A stretch of DNA of 64,000 bases, from positions 62,001-126,000 of the forward strand of contig JAKJHU010000614.1 of the NCBI GenBank assembly GCA_022316685.1, read 5' to 3'. The DNA is from Progne subis subis (Eukaryota; Chordata; Aves; Passeriformes; Hirundinidae). Below the pieces are notes generated by a model. It did not search any database. It saw nothing but the letters and a program-made list of their open reading frames with translations, and was not told where the DNA came from. The stretch's first letter is position 1; every line of letters starts with the position of its first letter. A program made the position numbers and the translations under genes. Shown in pieces: positions 21,886 through 33,480 of the stretch.

Positions 21886-22540
21886 TGGTTCCAGTCACTC
21901 CCAGCATGGTCCCAGTGACTGCCAGTCTCTCTCAGTATATTCCAGTTGCCCTCAGCATGCTCCCAGTCACTCCCACTTCCTCCCAGTTGCTCCCAGCATG
22001 ATTCCAGTTGTGCACAGCCACTCCAACTCTCCCTCAGTGCAGTTCCAGTTGCTCTCAGTATATCCCAGTTGCCCCCGTCATGGTCCAAAGTGCCCTCAGC
22101 ATGCTCCTGGTCATTCCCAGTACGATCCCAGTCCCCCTTTAGTGTCATCCTAGTTCCACCCTGTGTGATACCCGTTGCACCCAATTGCCCCTAGTACAGT
22201 CCCACTCACTGCCAGTATGATCTCAGTGGCCCCCTGTACAGACACAGTCACCCCTCGTTGCTCCCAGTTGCCCCCAACATGGTCCCAGTTGTTCCCAGTG
22301 GTGTCCCCTCCTGAATCAGTCCATACATTCCCAGTATATCCCAGTTACCCCCAGCAAGCTCATTCCCAGTCACCCCACAGTCCCCAGTATGGTTCCAGTT
22401 GCTCCCACCATGATCTCACTCATTCCCAGTACAACCCAGTTGTCCCCAGAAGGCACCAGTCATTCCCAGTTGCTCCCAGTAGCTCCCAGTACCCCTCAGG
22501 GTGGTTCCAGTCACTCCCAGTATTTCCATGTCTGTGCTCC
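21886..22540 (-). repeat. CTGGGA minisatellite, inverted orientation (second)
   Basis: TCCCAGT-rich degenerate array on the plus strand, same family as 12,660-13,735. It lies next to MHC class II-like exons. Confidence 0.9.
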
Positions 22541-22918
22541 AGGTGCTGCTCCCAGCCCTGATCCGTGGGGATGGGAATGTCCCGCTCCCTTCCTGGGGCA
22601 GGGTCACACCTGAGCCAGGTGTGCAGGGCAGGACCTTGCCCTGAGCCCAAGCCCTGTCCCATCTGCAGGATCTGCTTCCCCTCGGCCTCTTCCTCCTGCG
22701 GCCCTAAGCCCAGCTTGGTGCTAAACAAAGGGGCTGGGGCGGGGTCATCCCCCGGCGGGGGCTGCGCACCCCCTCTGCCCCCTCCCCAAATTCCCTCCCG
22801 GGGGCAGCAGGAGCTGGGGCAGGAGTCCTGTGGGGAGGGAAAAGGGGGAGACACTGGGATGGGGGGGGGTCACACACACTCTGGGGGGACACACACGGCC
22901 CCTAGGGACCCCCCTCAC

Positions 22919-23010
22919 CTTCTCCTGCAGCACCAGGAGGATGAACCCCAACATGGAGCCCCCAAACCACAGCAGCATCTTTGGGGCAGGGTCTGGTGTC
23001 AGCTTTGGGG
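22919..23010 (-). pseudogene. possible MHC class II beta transmembrane exon
   Basis: On the minus strand the text DPAPKMLLWFGGSMLGFILL fits the connecting peptide and membrane segment of a class II beta chain (typical PPDAARSKMLxGxGGFVLGL), and it ends at a good donor GAGAAG/GTGAGG. Short and diverged; no extracellular exon on this strand was found near it. Confidence 0.45.
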
Positions 23011-23340
23011 ATATGGGGGAGTCACAACTGCCCCAAAATGCTTTTCCAGCCCTACAGCCACTTCCAGACCCCTTAAACCAACCCATAGCTCCTGCTCAGG
23101 ACACCCCCAACCACTCCCAAAAACATAAATGCTCCCAAAACCCACAAAACCCACTTCCCATCTCCCCCAAGACCCACCCAAATTCTTAAGTCACACAGCC
23201 CTGCCAGGACCCCAGAACTCCCTCAACAAACCCTCCCAGAAGGCCTCCAAGCCCCCTCCCAGAACAACAAATGCCCCCAAGAGCCACAAAAGCCTCTCTC
23301 AGTGCCCCCAGGAGTCCCTAAAACCCCTCCCATCCCCCCA
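23011..23340. other. C/A-rich spacer between class II-like exons
   Basis: CCCCAAAACC-type sequence with no exon recognised. Confidence 0.4.
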
Positions 23341-23560
23341 TGGCACTGAGCAGGAGAGGCTGGTGGACAGGAACATCCACAGCCAGGAACAGCTTGGGCA
23401 CTTCAGAAGAGATTTGGGCACTTTGGGGTGGACACCCCGGATGGGGAGATCCAGGCCTGGAACTGGGACAGACAACCGGAATGCCTGAAGAACAGACGGG
23501 CTCAGGTGGACACGTTCTGCTGCAACAACTACGAGATCATGGCCACGTCCCTTGGCTTGG
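23341..23560 (+). pseudogene. MHC class II beta-1 exon fragment
   Basis: Reads GTEQERLVDRNIHSQEQLGH in one frame and, after a frameshift near 23,425, TPDGEIQAWNWD, NRRAQVDTFC and NNYE in another: the conserved text of the class II beta-1 domain (GTERVR..., REQ...HF, TP-GE..A..WN, RRA-VD-FC--NYE). The first ~15 residues with the first Cys are absent and the end runs into unrelated sequence, so neither splice site is kept. Peptide-binding domain of an antigen-presenting molecule; not functional here. Confidence 0.8.
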
Positions 23561-23649
23561 GTGGTCCCAGAACACCTAAATTCTCCTGAATATTCCCTGA
23601 ACCCAAAATTCACACTCAAATCCCCAAAAAACAATGCAGCTTTAGATGT

Positions 23650-24005
23650 CTGCTTGGTTTCTTTATTTTTACCCCAATTCTGGGTGTTTTGATGGGATAA
23701 GCATGGGAATAATTCAAGTAGAAAAAGATCTCCAAGATTATCCAGCATTGCTTGATGCCACGAAAAGAAACAACTGGGTAGAGCAGATCACATTTTTGGG
23801 CTGTAAAGTCAACAAATCATCTCTTCACAATTAATTTCCAATGTCAGTTAGAGTCACGATGGATGTTCCTGCCCCTGCATCCATCCAGGTGCCTGTGGGG
23901 ACCCAGGAGGACGTAGAGGCCACCAGCCAGATGTCTTCTCAACCTGGATCATCAGGAATGTGGGTCACCAGGGGGGTGACCAACGTGGGTCCTCTGATGG
24001 GGATG
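23650..24005 (-). pseudogene. ZNF2 3' end, cut off by ERV-A
   Basis: Sequence homologous to the ZNF1 3' flank (GTGGGTCCTCTGATGGGG at 23,985-24,002; compare 2506-2523) stands left of ERV-A, whose other side resumes in the same ZNF text at 30,953. The piece includes AATAAA on the minus strand at 23,662-23,667, aligned with ATTAAA of ZNF1. Confidence 0.65.
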
Positions 24006-24410
24006 TGTCACCGAGATACACAAATCAATCACGCGCAGACATAAATAATTCACAAGCAGAGAACCCTCTGATTCCAGCTCACCACCTTGAGAACGGAGAG
24101 AGCAGGAAAAAGAAGGCCTCCTTGTTTATTCTTTACTTTTTCATACATTAGTGGATCTGGCAGAAGATTGGCTTTTTTTGGGTTTCCACCCCTCAGCCTC
24201 AGTGCTCAAACCCACTGTCAGTTACAGTTGTTTTTTCAGGTTAGAAATATGCAAACAAAGGACAAAGAATGAGAAACAAAGGGTTTGTTTATGTTACATC
24301 TATGGGAAAGGTAGAAAACTGCTCCTAATATTGTACAGTGACTAAAAGATCTGACTCCATTATGAATTTCAAGAAGGCTAATAAGAAAGCTCAGAAAAAC
24401 CAGGGTAATA
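24006..24410 (-). mobile_element. ERV-A 3' LTR
   Basis: 405 bases, TGTCACCG...GGGTAATA in plus orientation (last CA changed to TA). A purine-rich tract AAAAGGGTGAGA on the minus strand adjoins at 24,411-24,422. Confidence 0.9.
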
Positions 24411-24487
24411 TCTCACCCTTTTAACTTTAAAAAAAGAAAAAACAGAAAAGAAAAATGAACAAATTCACAAAGGGAATATATACAAAT

Positions 24488-27231
24488 TCAATCACTGTCT
24501 GTGGAGGAATCATCAGAGTGATCACTCGAGGATTCATCCACTTGGTGGTTTTCAAGTTGATCACGGCTTCCACCTTGCCTGTCAGCTGAATTCTGCCTCT
24601 GTGGTCGCAGGTCAGGACGGACACACTTTGAAGGTAGCCAGCGTGTCCCAGTGTCCGTGGACACACACGCATACCCTCGCCCCATAGCGATCAGGTCATA
24701 AGGTCCTTCCCATTGCTTGGTGACTAAATTTCGGACCCGTACCTTCGCTCAAGGTTGTTGCTCACCATCCGAAGCCTGCAACGAGAGATGATGGTTCAAA
24801 AAAACAGGATTATTTGAGTTCTGTGGCACCGTAAGGTGATTGATGGTGTACAAAGCCTTTGCCAACCGACTGTGTGGGGTTTCACCCTGTATTCCCCGTT
24901 TCTGCTTCTGAAGAACACGCTTGAGTGTACCATGATTGCGTTCTACAATCGCCTGTCCCGTTGGAGAATGAGGGATGCCAAAGTTATGTGACACACCCCA
25001 TGACTGTAGGAACTGCCGTACCTGCTGCGAGGCATAAGCAGGACCATTGTCGGTCTTCACAGCAGAAGGTATGCCAAGAACAGCAAAGGCCTGCCTCCAG
25101 TGGGCAATGACATCACGGGCTTTCTCTCCTGTGTGAGCAGAAGCCCACATCGCAGAGGAGAACGTGTCCACCATGACATGCACATACTTGAGCCGGCCAA
25201 ACTCGGCGACCTGGGTAACATCGGTCTGCCAAAGCTCCAAGGCTTTAACGCCTCTGGGGTTAACCCCTGCTGGCAATGGCGCACCAAGGGCATGACAATC
25301 GTCACACAACTCGACAATTTCATTGGCCTCAGTGGCTGTCAGTTGAAACTGCTTCTGCAGCGTATGAGCGTTTTGGTGGAAAAACCCATGTGATGCCTTG
25401 GCCTGTGCAAGCACATCAGGCTGGGGGGCTACCCACGCTGGGTTAGCCAACTTGTCAGCCCTTGCGTTACCTTCCGCCACAAATCCTGGCAAATTAGTGT
25501 GACTCCGTACATGCAGAACATAATATGGATGAACTCTGGCCTGAATTGCACACCACAGGGTCTTCAGTAAATTAAACAAGGCAGGGTTACTGACCTCCTT
25601 CATCACTGAACAACCCAATTGCTGCGCGATGTCGGCAACATAGGCGGAGTCCGTGATCAAATTGAAAGGTTCCTGGGAAAATTTCTCAAATGCCATGACA
25701 GCAGCCTTTAATTCAACCAGCTGGGCTGACCCATCCTCATGGCCTTCCAAAACCTTCCACTCAGATCCATCCTGCCAGGTAACAATGGCTTTTCCTGTTT
25801 TGCCCGAACCGTCAGTGAAGACGGTGGGACCTTGCACTGGCTCTTGGCTATTTTTGGGTCGTAGAGAAAATTGAGTATTTTTGGCTACTTGCAATAACTT
25901 GTGGCTAGGCAGATGATAAGTAATCTGCCCTGAAAAACCCTCGAGAGCACTTTGCAGCGAAACATTGTTCGCATAGCTCCAATCAAATTCCTCCCTCTGA
26001 ACCGGGAGTATGATCTTTGAGGGATCTGCACCCATCAATTGCAAACAGCGTTGCCGGCACTTGATTATCAAGCACGCAATCAATTCAAACAGCGCCGTCG
26101 CCGTCTTATGCAGCTGATGAGGCAGGAAGACCCATTCCAAGATGTGCAGATGATCAGTCCAATCATCATTCCATGGCCGATGATACCTGTAGGATGTAAA
26201 TCAGGAGTGGTAATGAACACAGTGACATCAATGGAAGGTTCAATGCGGTACACCTGGCAAGCCAAAACAGCTTGCTGAACCTCCTCCAGCACTTTTCGTG
26301 CCTCAGGGGTTAATTCACGAGGTGACTTTAAATCAGTATCCCCTTTCAACAAATCAAACAAGGGAGACAGTTGTGCTGTGGTCAGTCCCAAGTAAGGACG
26401 TAACCAAGTGATAACACCTACCAGCTTCTGAGCATCATTCAGTGTCTTCACCGATTGCACAAATTGCACCTCCTGGTGATGGATTGTCCGTTCCAGAATT
26501 TTGACCCCCAAATATTTCCAGGGAGGTTGTTGTTGTACCTTTTCTGGAGCTACCTGCAGTCCATGTGAATGCAGAGCATTCAACAACTGAGGCTGTATCC
26601 TCAGCAGCTCATCCTGGGTGGGCGCAGCCACCAAAATGTCGTCCATATAATGATAGACATGAGCTTCAGGAAACTGCTTGCGAACTCCAGACAAGGCACA
26701 GGCTACATACCATTGGCACAACATTGGCGAATTGCGCATTCCTTGAGGAAGAACTCTCCATTGATACCGCTGTGCGGGCTCTGCATTGTTTATTGTTGGT
26801 ACCGTGAAGGCAAATTTTGGTCTGTCATCGGGATGCAAAGGGATCGTAAGAAAACAATCCTTCAGATCCACGATGAGGACCGGCCAGTCTGCAGGAAGCA
26901 TGGTAGGCGATGGCATACCAGCCTGCAATATTCCCATGCCTTCCATCACGGCATTGATCTTTCGGAGGTCTTGTAGCAACCTCCATTTCCCAGACTTCTT
27001 TTTGATACAAAAGACAGGAGTGTTCCAGGGACTGGTAGATGGTTCCAAATGCCCCTGATCCAACTGCTCCTGTACGAGTTCACGAAGGGCGATTAGCTTG
27101 TCATGAGGGAGGGGCCACTGGTTCTCCCAGATGGGTCTGTCCACCAGCCACCGTAAAGGAGGCGTGGGACACTCTGTGCCCTTCATCACAGTGGCCCCAA
27201 TCAAAAATCCGTTCCCAATCGCACCCCCCAT
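24488..27231 (-). pseudogene. pol: ERV-A pol (RT, RNase H, integrase), broken
   Basis: Reverse transcriptase occupies 27,231-26,180 with the catalytic YMDD; RNase H follows with its acidic residues in TDGSGK, ELKAA, TDSAYV and ADKLAN; integrase has an N-terminal HHCC zinc site (ending CDDC) and the DDE triad in WQTDV, KTDNGPAYAS and VERNHG. A one-base frame change near 26,170 separates RT from RNase H-integrase. An in-frame TGA at 24,749-24,751 cuts off the integrase C-terminal domain, after which the same frame stays open to 24,488. Role in life: copying viral RNA and inserting the DNA. Confidence 0.9.
27204..27210 (-). promoter_or_regulatory. pro-pol -1 slippery site GGATTTT
   Basis: G GAT TTT is in the protease end frame and directly before its TGA stop (27,201-27,203); a -1 slip leads into the RT frame. 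It resembles the MMTV pro-pol site G GAU UUA. Confidence 0.7.
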
Positions 27232-27852
27232 GCAGCCAAAACATCCCTCCCCCAGAGGTTCTGAGCAATCTCAGCAACATGAGGCCAAATTATGGCTGTC
27301 TGTCCCTCCGGGTTCGAAACGGCCACGGGATTCTGGCTCACGTAGCATTGCTTCGTTCCTCCAAAGCCCGTGATTGGTGTCTTTCCAGGGTCAAAGGCCA
27401 CTGCGGGGGCCAAGCAGCCAGGGAGAGAATGCTCACGTCAGCTCCCGTATCTAGGAGGCCACGAAGGTGAATCTCGGATGGCGTGGCACCAACCATGGAC
27501 ACGTTACACAGCGTCTCAGGATGGTCTTTGGTCAGGACAGCAGTGCAGTGCACCTGAGGTGGCCCTGTAGAGCCGAAGCCACCATCTCCTCGTGACCGGT
27601 CCTCGGTTCTGGAAACAGAAGACTTGAAAGGAACAAGTTGAGCAATTCGTGTGCCTTTTGGAATAGTCAGAGGGGGGGTGGGTGTGGAGACCATTGCGTG
27701 AATCTGTCCTGAAAAATCCGCATCAATCAGTCCCAGATGCACTATGATACCCTGAATGGTGGCACTGGACCTACCCATCAAAAACGCGCTCATGCCATCA
27801 CCCAAGGGACCAAAGGCATCCAGGGGAACCTTGTGTATTTTGTCCGAATCAA

Positions 27853-30483
27853 TCACGACAGACTCGGCTGTGCAGACATCAACACCTGCTGAACCGCGGG
27901 TGCTGGCTGCAAGCCTACAGAGCAGATCTCCATTGGTTGGGGCTGAGGCAGAGACATTTGTTTCGGCACGCGTCTCGCCTTCGCGCTCTGCGTCGCGTTT
28001 CCCCAACTGCCCAACAGCTGACCATTCACATGCACTGTCGCCTTACACGCATTTGCAGCGTGATTTGGCCTTCCACATCGTGCACAATAAAACAAGACAG
28101 CCGTAGACTCCAGTGCCTTTCCACCCTGTTTCTTCCTGGTCCGAGCACCCCACTGCTGCTGTTGCACCCCCTGGGGAACGACCCAAGCAGGCTGCACAGC
28201 AGCAGCCACGGTTGGTTGTACGGCCACAGGCACGGTCGGCTGGACCGCCGTAGCCACCGTCGGTTGAACAATCGTAGCCACAGCTGACTGCACAGCTGTA
28301 GGCACGGCAACCACCTCTTGGCTGGAAGGTGATACCTTTGCACAGGCCCCAACCATGTCCGACATGGATGGTTCCCCGGGAAGCGCTTCAATTATCCTCT
28401 TGCAAACTGCATTGCAGTTGCCCTGGGCAAGGGGCTGAATCATGAGCTTCCTTGTTGTAGGATCACTCACCTGCTTCTCCACAGCAGCCGTCAGCCATCC
28501 TGCAAAATGCAGGAAGGGCTCATCAGCTCCCTGGACGATCGTTGCATAGGGCTGCTGTGGAGTAGCCAGCTGTAAGGTCTGAACCAGGGCTGCCATGCCT
28601 GTTTGTTGGCACTGCTCCTGGACCAAGGGATCATAACCAGCCTGCCCTTCGGCCCTGGTATAATTGCCTGTTCCCATTAGCATATCGATATTAACCATAC
28701 GCCTAGGATCACCCTGACCTAGTGCCCTATTCCGTTCCACCGCTCTGGTTGCCAGCTTAGTCCATGTGCTCTCAAAGAAGTCATATTCAACCGGTGGGAG
28801 AAGGGCTCGAGCCAAGGTCCAAATGTCAAAGGGTGTCAAAGGACTGGCATTAAAACTATGGAGAACCTGCATCACCTCAGCTGAGCCCAGACCATACTTC
28901 CCGACTGCATCACGCAGTTCTGTCAAAGCCTGCCAAACAAAGGGTTGATAGGTGTTATGAGTAGCACCCTGAAGGACAGGAAAGGCCTGAAGACCCTCAG
29001 ATGAAGCAGTAGCACCTGCCTTATCCTGCCCTGTAGACCCCACAGGGTCAGATGCAGGCACTACAGGTCCCGCACTAGCACTCAATCCTTCAACCTTAGC
29101 CTTTACTTCATCCCAGAACTGGCCGCAGTCTCTCGGCCTTACGGTCACCTGACAGGGGGGGAGTGTCCAAGCTGTTGACGACGCGCCAACAGCGCGGGAA
29201 CTTTTGCTCTTATCAAAGACCGGCCGCTTTCCAGCCGTGTCCCCGCTCGCGCTGAACTTAACCACCTCGCGGCCCGTAGCCGCCGCAACGCTCGCAGCGT
29301 GAAGCGGGGGCGGCGTCGGACTTGCCGCTGGTGTCGGGCCCGCCGCATCCACAGCAGAGCTGGAGCCCGCACCGGCTGCCAGAGACCGGTCAGATGCCTC
29401 TGCGGCAGGCACGACTGCTAGGAGGGTCGTGTCGCGTCTAATCGGAGGCGGAGATCGCGCCTCCTTCCCTGGCGGGGCTGCGTCGGTCCCTGCCGGCTGT
29501 CTATTAGAGCTGGTTGCCTCAGAGCCTCTTCCCACCCCGCGAGCACCGCCTGCAGCCCATGGGACTGGCGCGGGAGGCGGACTGTCCGGAACCCCCCCGA
29601 TAAGGGGTCCCTCGGGGGCCCAGGAGCCCGCGGCCCCCCCCAGCCAGAGCGGGGTGAAGCTGTCAGCCCGCGCAGGGGCACAGCGCCCGCCGGGGGACTG
29701 ACCGGGGCCCTGCCTCCGGCAGCATCCCGCAGCGGTGCTGGGGCAGAGGTGGCCAATGCAGCCGCCTCTGGGCCCGGGCTGGGTGGCAGGGCGGGCAGCG
29801 CAACGTCACCCGACTCCCACGTATCACTCCCACGGATACGTGACGGTCGTGCGACAAAGGAGGCAATGTATAGTAACCGAATTCTCGCCAAACGAAAGCG
29901 GAGCCCGCTTCTCCAGGCCGCCCCCCCCCATCAAAGCCGGAAAGGCATGGAGGGGAGGCGACTCCGCCCCGCTCCGGCTGCCCTGCAGAGCGGGGGTCGG
30001 CGAGACCGGCCCCGGACTCGGGGGGGCTCCGCCCCCCCTCTGCCCGAGACCAGTGCCGGAACCCGAGGGGGGAAAACCCCCCCGCGCAGGAACAGGGGAT
30101 GGAGGGGAAGAATCGCAGAGAATCTCAAGTTCAGATCCCGGATCTGAAACAATGACCCTGCCTCCTTCCAGCTCTCCGTCCCGCTTTGGAACGGGGCTCC
30201 CAGCCATCGAGCTGTAAGGGGTCGACTTAAAAACCGCTTTCTCAAATAATCTCCATTGCAAAATTAATTCTGCAATTTCTTCCTCATGTTCTATATCAAT
30301 GCAGTCTAACATACAATCCTTCATGAGATACCACTCTCGACGATTTATCACGGACCCTGGAGTGGGAAAGAACCCATGTCTCCTGCCCCATGCAAATAGA
30401 TTCTGAAGCCCGTCTTGGGATATCTGAGCATCCTTCCGCTGCAAGATATCCTCCCAAAGTTCCCAGACTAAAGAATCCTTCAT
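27853..30483 (-). pseudogene. gag: ERV-A gag, broken
   Basis: Starts at 30,483 (MKDSLVWELW), 47 bases from the primer site. The matrix-like first part ends at a TGA at 29,824; a middle Pro/Ala-rich part reads best in another frame (about 29,890-29,540); from 29,535 the first frame is open again to 27,853. That last part holds capsid with a major-homology-like region (ending about 28,440) and one Cys-His box CARCGRPNHAANAC. A VQPTVA-type repeat lies between capsid and the Cys-His box. Structural precursor of the virus core; at least two frame breaks. Confidence 0.85.
27997..28003 (-). promoter_or_regulatory. gag-pro -1 slippery site GGGAAAC
   Basis: G GGA AAC lies in the gag frame; a -1 slip enters the dUTPase-protease frame exactly where that frame opens. 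Same heptamer as the Mason-Pfizer type gag-pro site. Confidence 0.8.
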
Positions 30484-30529
30484 GATAAACAGAAACCAGA
30501 CAGAGGGGAAAGAAAACCTCACCAAAACG

Positions 30530-30547
30530 CTCCACACGGGGTCACCA
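30530..30547 (-). other. ERV-A primer-binding site, tRNA-Trp-like
   Basis: TGGTGACCCCGTGTGGAG two bases inside the 5' LTR. Its first 11 bases equal the tRNA-Trp site used by avian sarcoma-leukosis viruses; the rest has diverged. Confidence 0.7.
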
Positions 30548-30549
30548 GA

Positions 30550-30952
30550 TGTCACCGAGATACACAAATCAATCACGCGCAGACATAAATAATTCACAAG
30601 CAGAGAACCCTCTGATTCCAGCTCACCACCTTGAGAACGGAGAGAGCAGGAAAAAGAAGGCCTCCTTGTTTATTCTTTACTTTTTTATACATTAGTGGAT
30701 CTGGCAGAAGATTGGCTTTTTTGGGTTTCCACCCCTCAGCCTCAGTGGTCAGACCCACTGTCAGTTACAGTTGTTTTTCAGGTTAGAAATATGCAAACAA
30801 AGGACAAAGAATGAGAAACAAAGGGTTTGTTTATGTTACATCTATGGGAAAGGTAGAAAACTGCTCCTAATATTGTACAGTGACTAAAAGATCTGACTCC
30901 ATTATGAATTTCAAGAAGGCTAATAAGAAAGCTCAGAAAAAACCAGGGTAAC
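30550..30952 (-). mobile_element. ERV-A 5' LTR
   Basis: 403 bases, plus-orientation ends TGTCACCG and GGGTAACA. Followed by GGGATG (target duplication) and ZNF2 sequence. Confidence 0.93.
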
Positions 30953-31015
30953 AGGGATGGAGTTGGAGCAATGCACAAAGCTCTTCCCACATTTAGGGCA
31001 CTCGCAGGTCTTCCC

Positions 31016-32386
<1,371 letters not shown>

Positions 32387-32899
32387 CCAACCAAGGTTTG
32401 GGAATGTGAGATCCGGGTTTGGGGAAAAATAGAATGTATGGGCACATTGGGTTAGGGGGTCCCTCCTGCCCAAGTCCATCTCTAGAAGTCACTAGGCATC
32501 TGGTGCCCATAAAAACCTCCAAAACACCAAGATTCAATACATCAAAATACACTAATGACCAAGATTCAGCAAAAACACCCAACCATGAGTCTTCCCTCTC
32601 TGGTCCCTCTACTTTGGAGTCCTAAAGACCCCTCTGTCTGGGTTGCTGCAAATCAAGTTTGTATTGGTGTTCTCCCCCTCTGGGCTGCTGTGCCTTCAGG
32701 AAATCCAGGAGGTTCCTCTTCACTGGGATCACCAGTTTGGCATCACAGGCATCCCAGGGGTCAGCAATATCTGGGGTCCCTCTTTCAGGGGCCTGGGGTA
32801 TCCATAGGTCCCCTTTGTCCACGCTCCCAACATCTCCAGGCTTCTGGAACACCCCCAGCTCTCCTACTGCCTGTTTCTGCTCCCCCCATTCTCGGGTTT

Positions 32900-33480
32900 C
32901 CCCCCCAGCCCTGCTGGTACCAGCCCCTGAGGCGGGCAGAGCCAGCCCCAGCACGGGGGGACCCTGCATCCTGCGCTCCCTGGGCAGCCGCGCCCAGCCC
33001 CGGGCACAGAGCTCCGTCAGCCGCCGCCGCCCCCTCCCCAGGGCCCCCGGGGACCCCCACAGCCGGAGCTGGCTCTGAGCGAGGCGGCCCCCCGAGCCCG
33101 GCTGCGTGGCCAGGGGGGCACGGGGAGCCCGGGGCCTCTGTGCCAACGCTTCCCCTGCTCTCCCTCAGCCTTTGCCCGGCCCGGCCCGGCCCCCCGAGCC
33201 CCGCCAGGCCCCCGCACAGCCACGGCCGGGCTGAGCCGCTCCCCTCGGAGCCCAGCCACACGGAGCTGCCTGCGCTGGGGGCCCACGGGCCGCCGAGCGC
33301 TCCCCGGGCCCGCCCGGGCCTCGGCCGGGCACAGAGCTCTGCCCGGGGGGCTCCCGGCCCAAGGCGGCGGCTCCGGGCCCGGGCGGTCGCTCCCGGCTCC
33401 CACAGCCCGCCCGGGGCCGCCCCGCCCGTGCCGGGGCTGCGCCAGCGCTCCCTGCACCCGCGGAGCTTCAAACACATGGG
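32900..33480 (-). promoter_or_regulatory. CpG-rich block upstream of ZNF2
   Basis: Very GC- and CpG-rich sequence (GGGCCCGCCCGGG-type) beginning about 500 bases before ZNF2 exon 1. Likely the old ZNF2 promoter, perhaps shared with something to the right. Long open frames here on both strands reflect base composition. Confidence 0.55.

Larger units (their letters stand above)
27201..28003 (-). pseudogene. pro: ERV-A dUTPase-protease frame, broken
   Basis: From the gag shift site the frame reads a dUTPase (motifs AGVDV, GLIDADFSG, GTRIAQLVP) and then the aspartic protease active site LLDTGADVSIL. A one-base frame change near the five-G run at 27,405-27,409 moves the protease end (GFGGTK, NLWGRDVL) to another frame, which ends in TGA at 27,201. 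dUTPase fused ahead of protease is a betaretrovirus trait. Two slippery heptamers flank this gene (27,997-28,003 and 27,204-27,210). Confidence 0.88.
24006..30952 (-). mobile_element. ERV-A: betaretrovirus-like provirus, env-less
   Basis: 6947 bases flanked by the 6-base duplication GGGATG (24,000-24,005 and 30,953-30,958). LTRs 24,006-24,410 (3') and 30,550-30,952 (5') differ by about four substitutions and three one-base homopolymer indels, so insertion is recent. Order on the minus strand: LTR, primer site, gag, dUTPase-protease, RT-RNase H-integrase, LTR. The short gap between integrase and the 3' LTR leaves no room for env. The gag/dUTPase/pro/pol layout with two -1 shifts is that of betaretroviruses. 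Coding is broken in gag, pro and pol. Confidence 0.93.
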
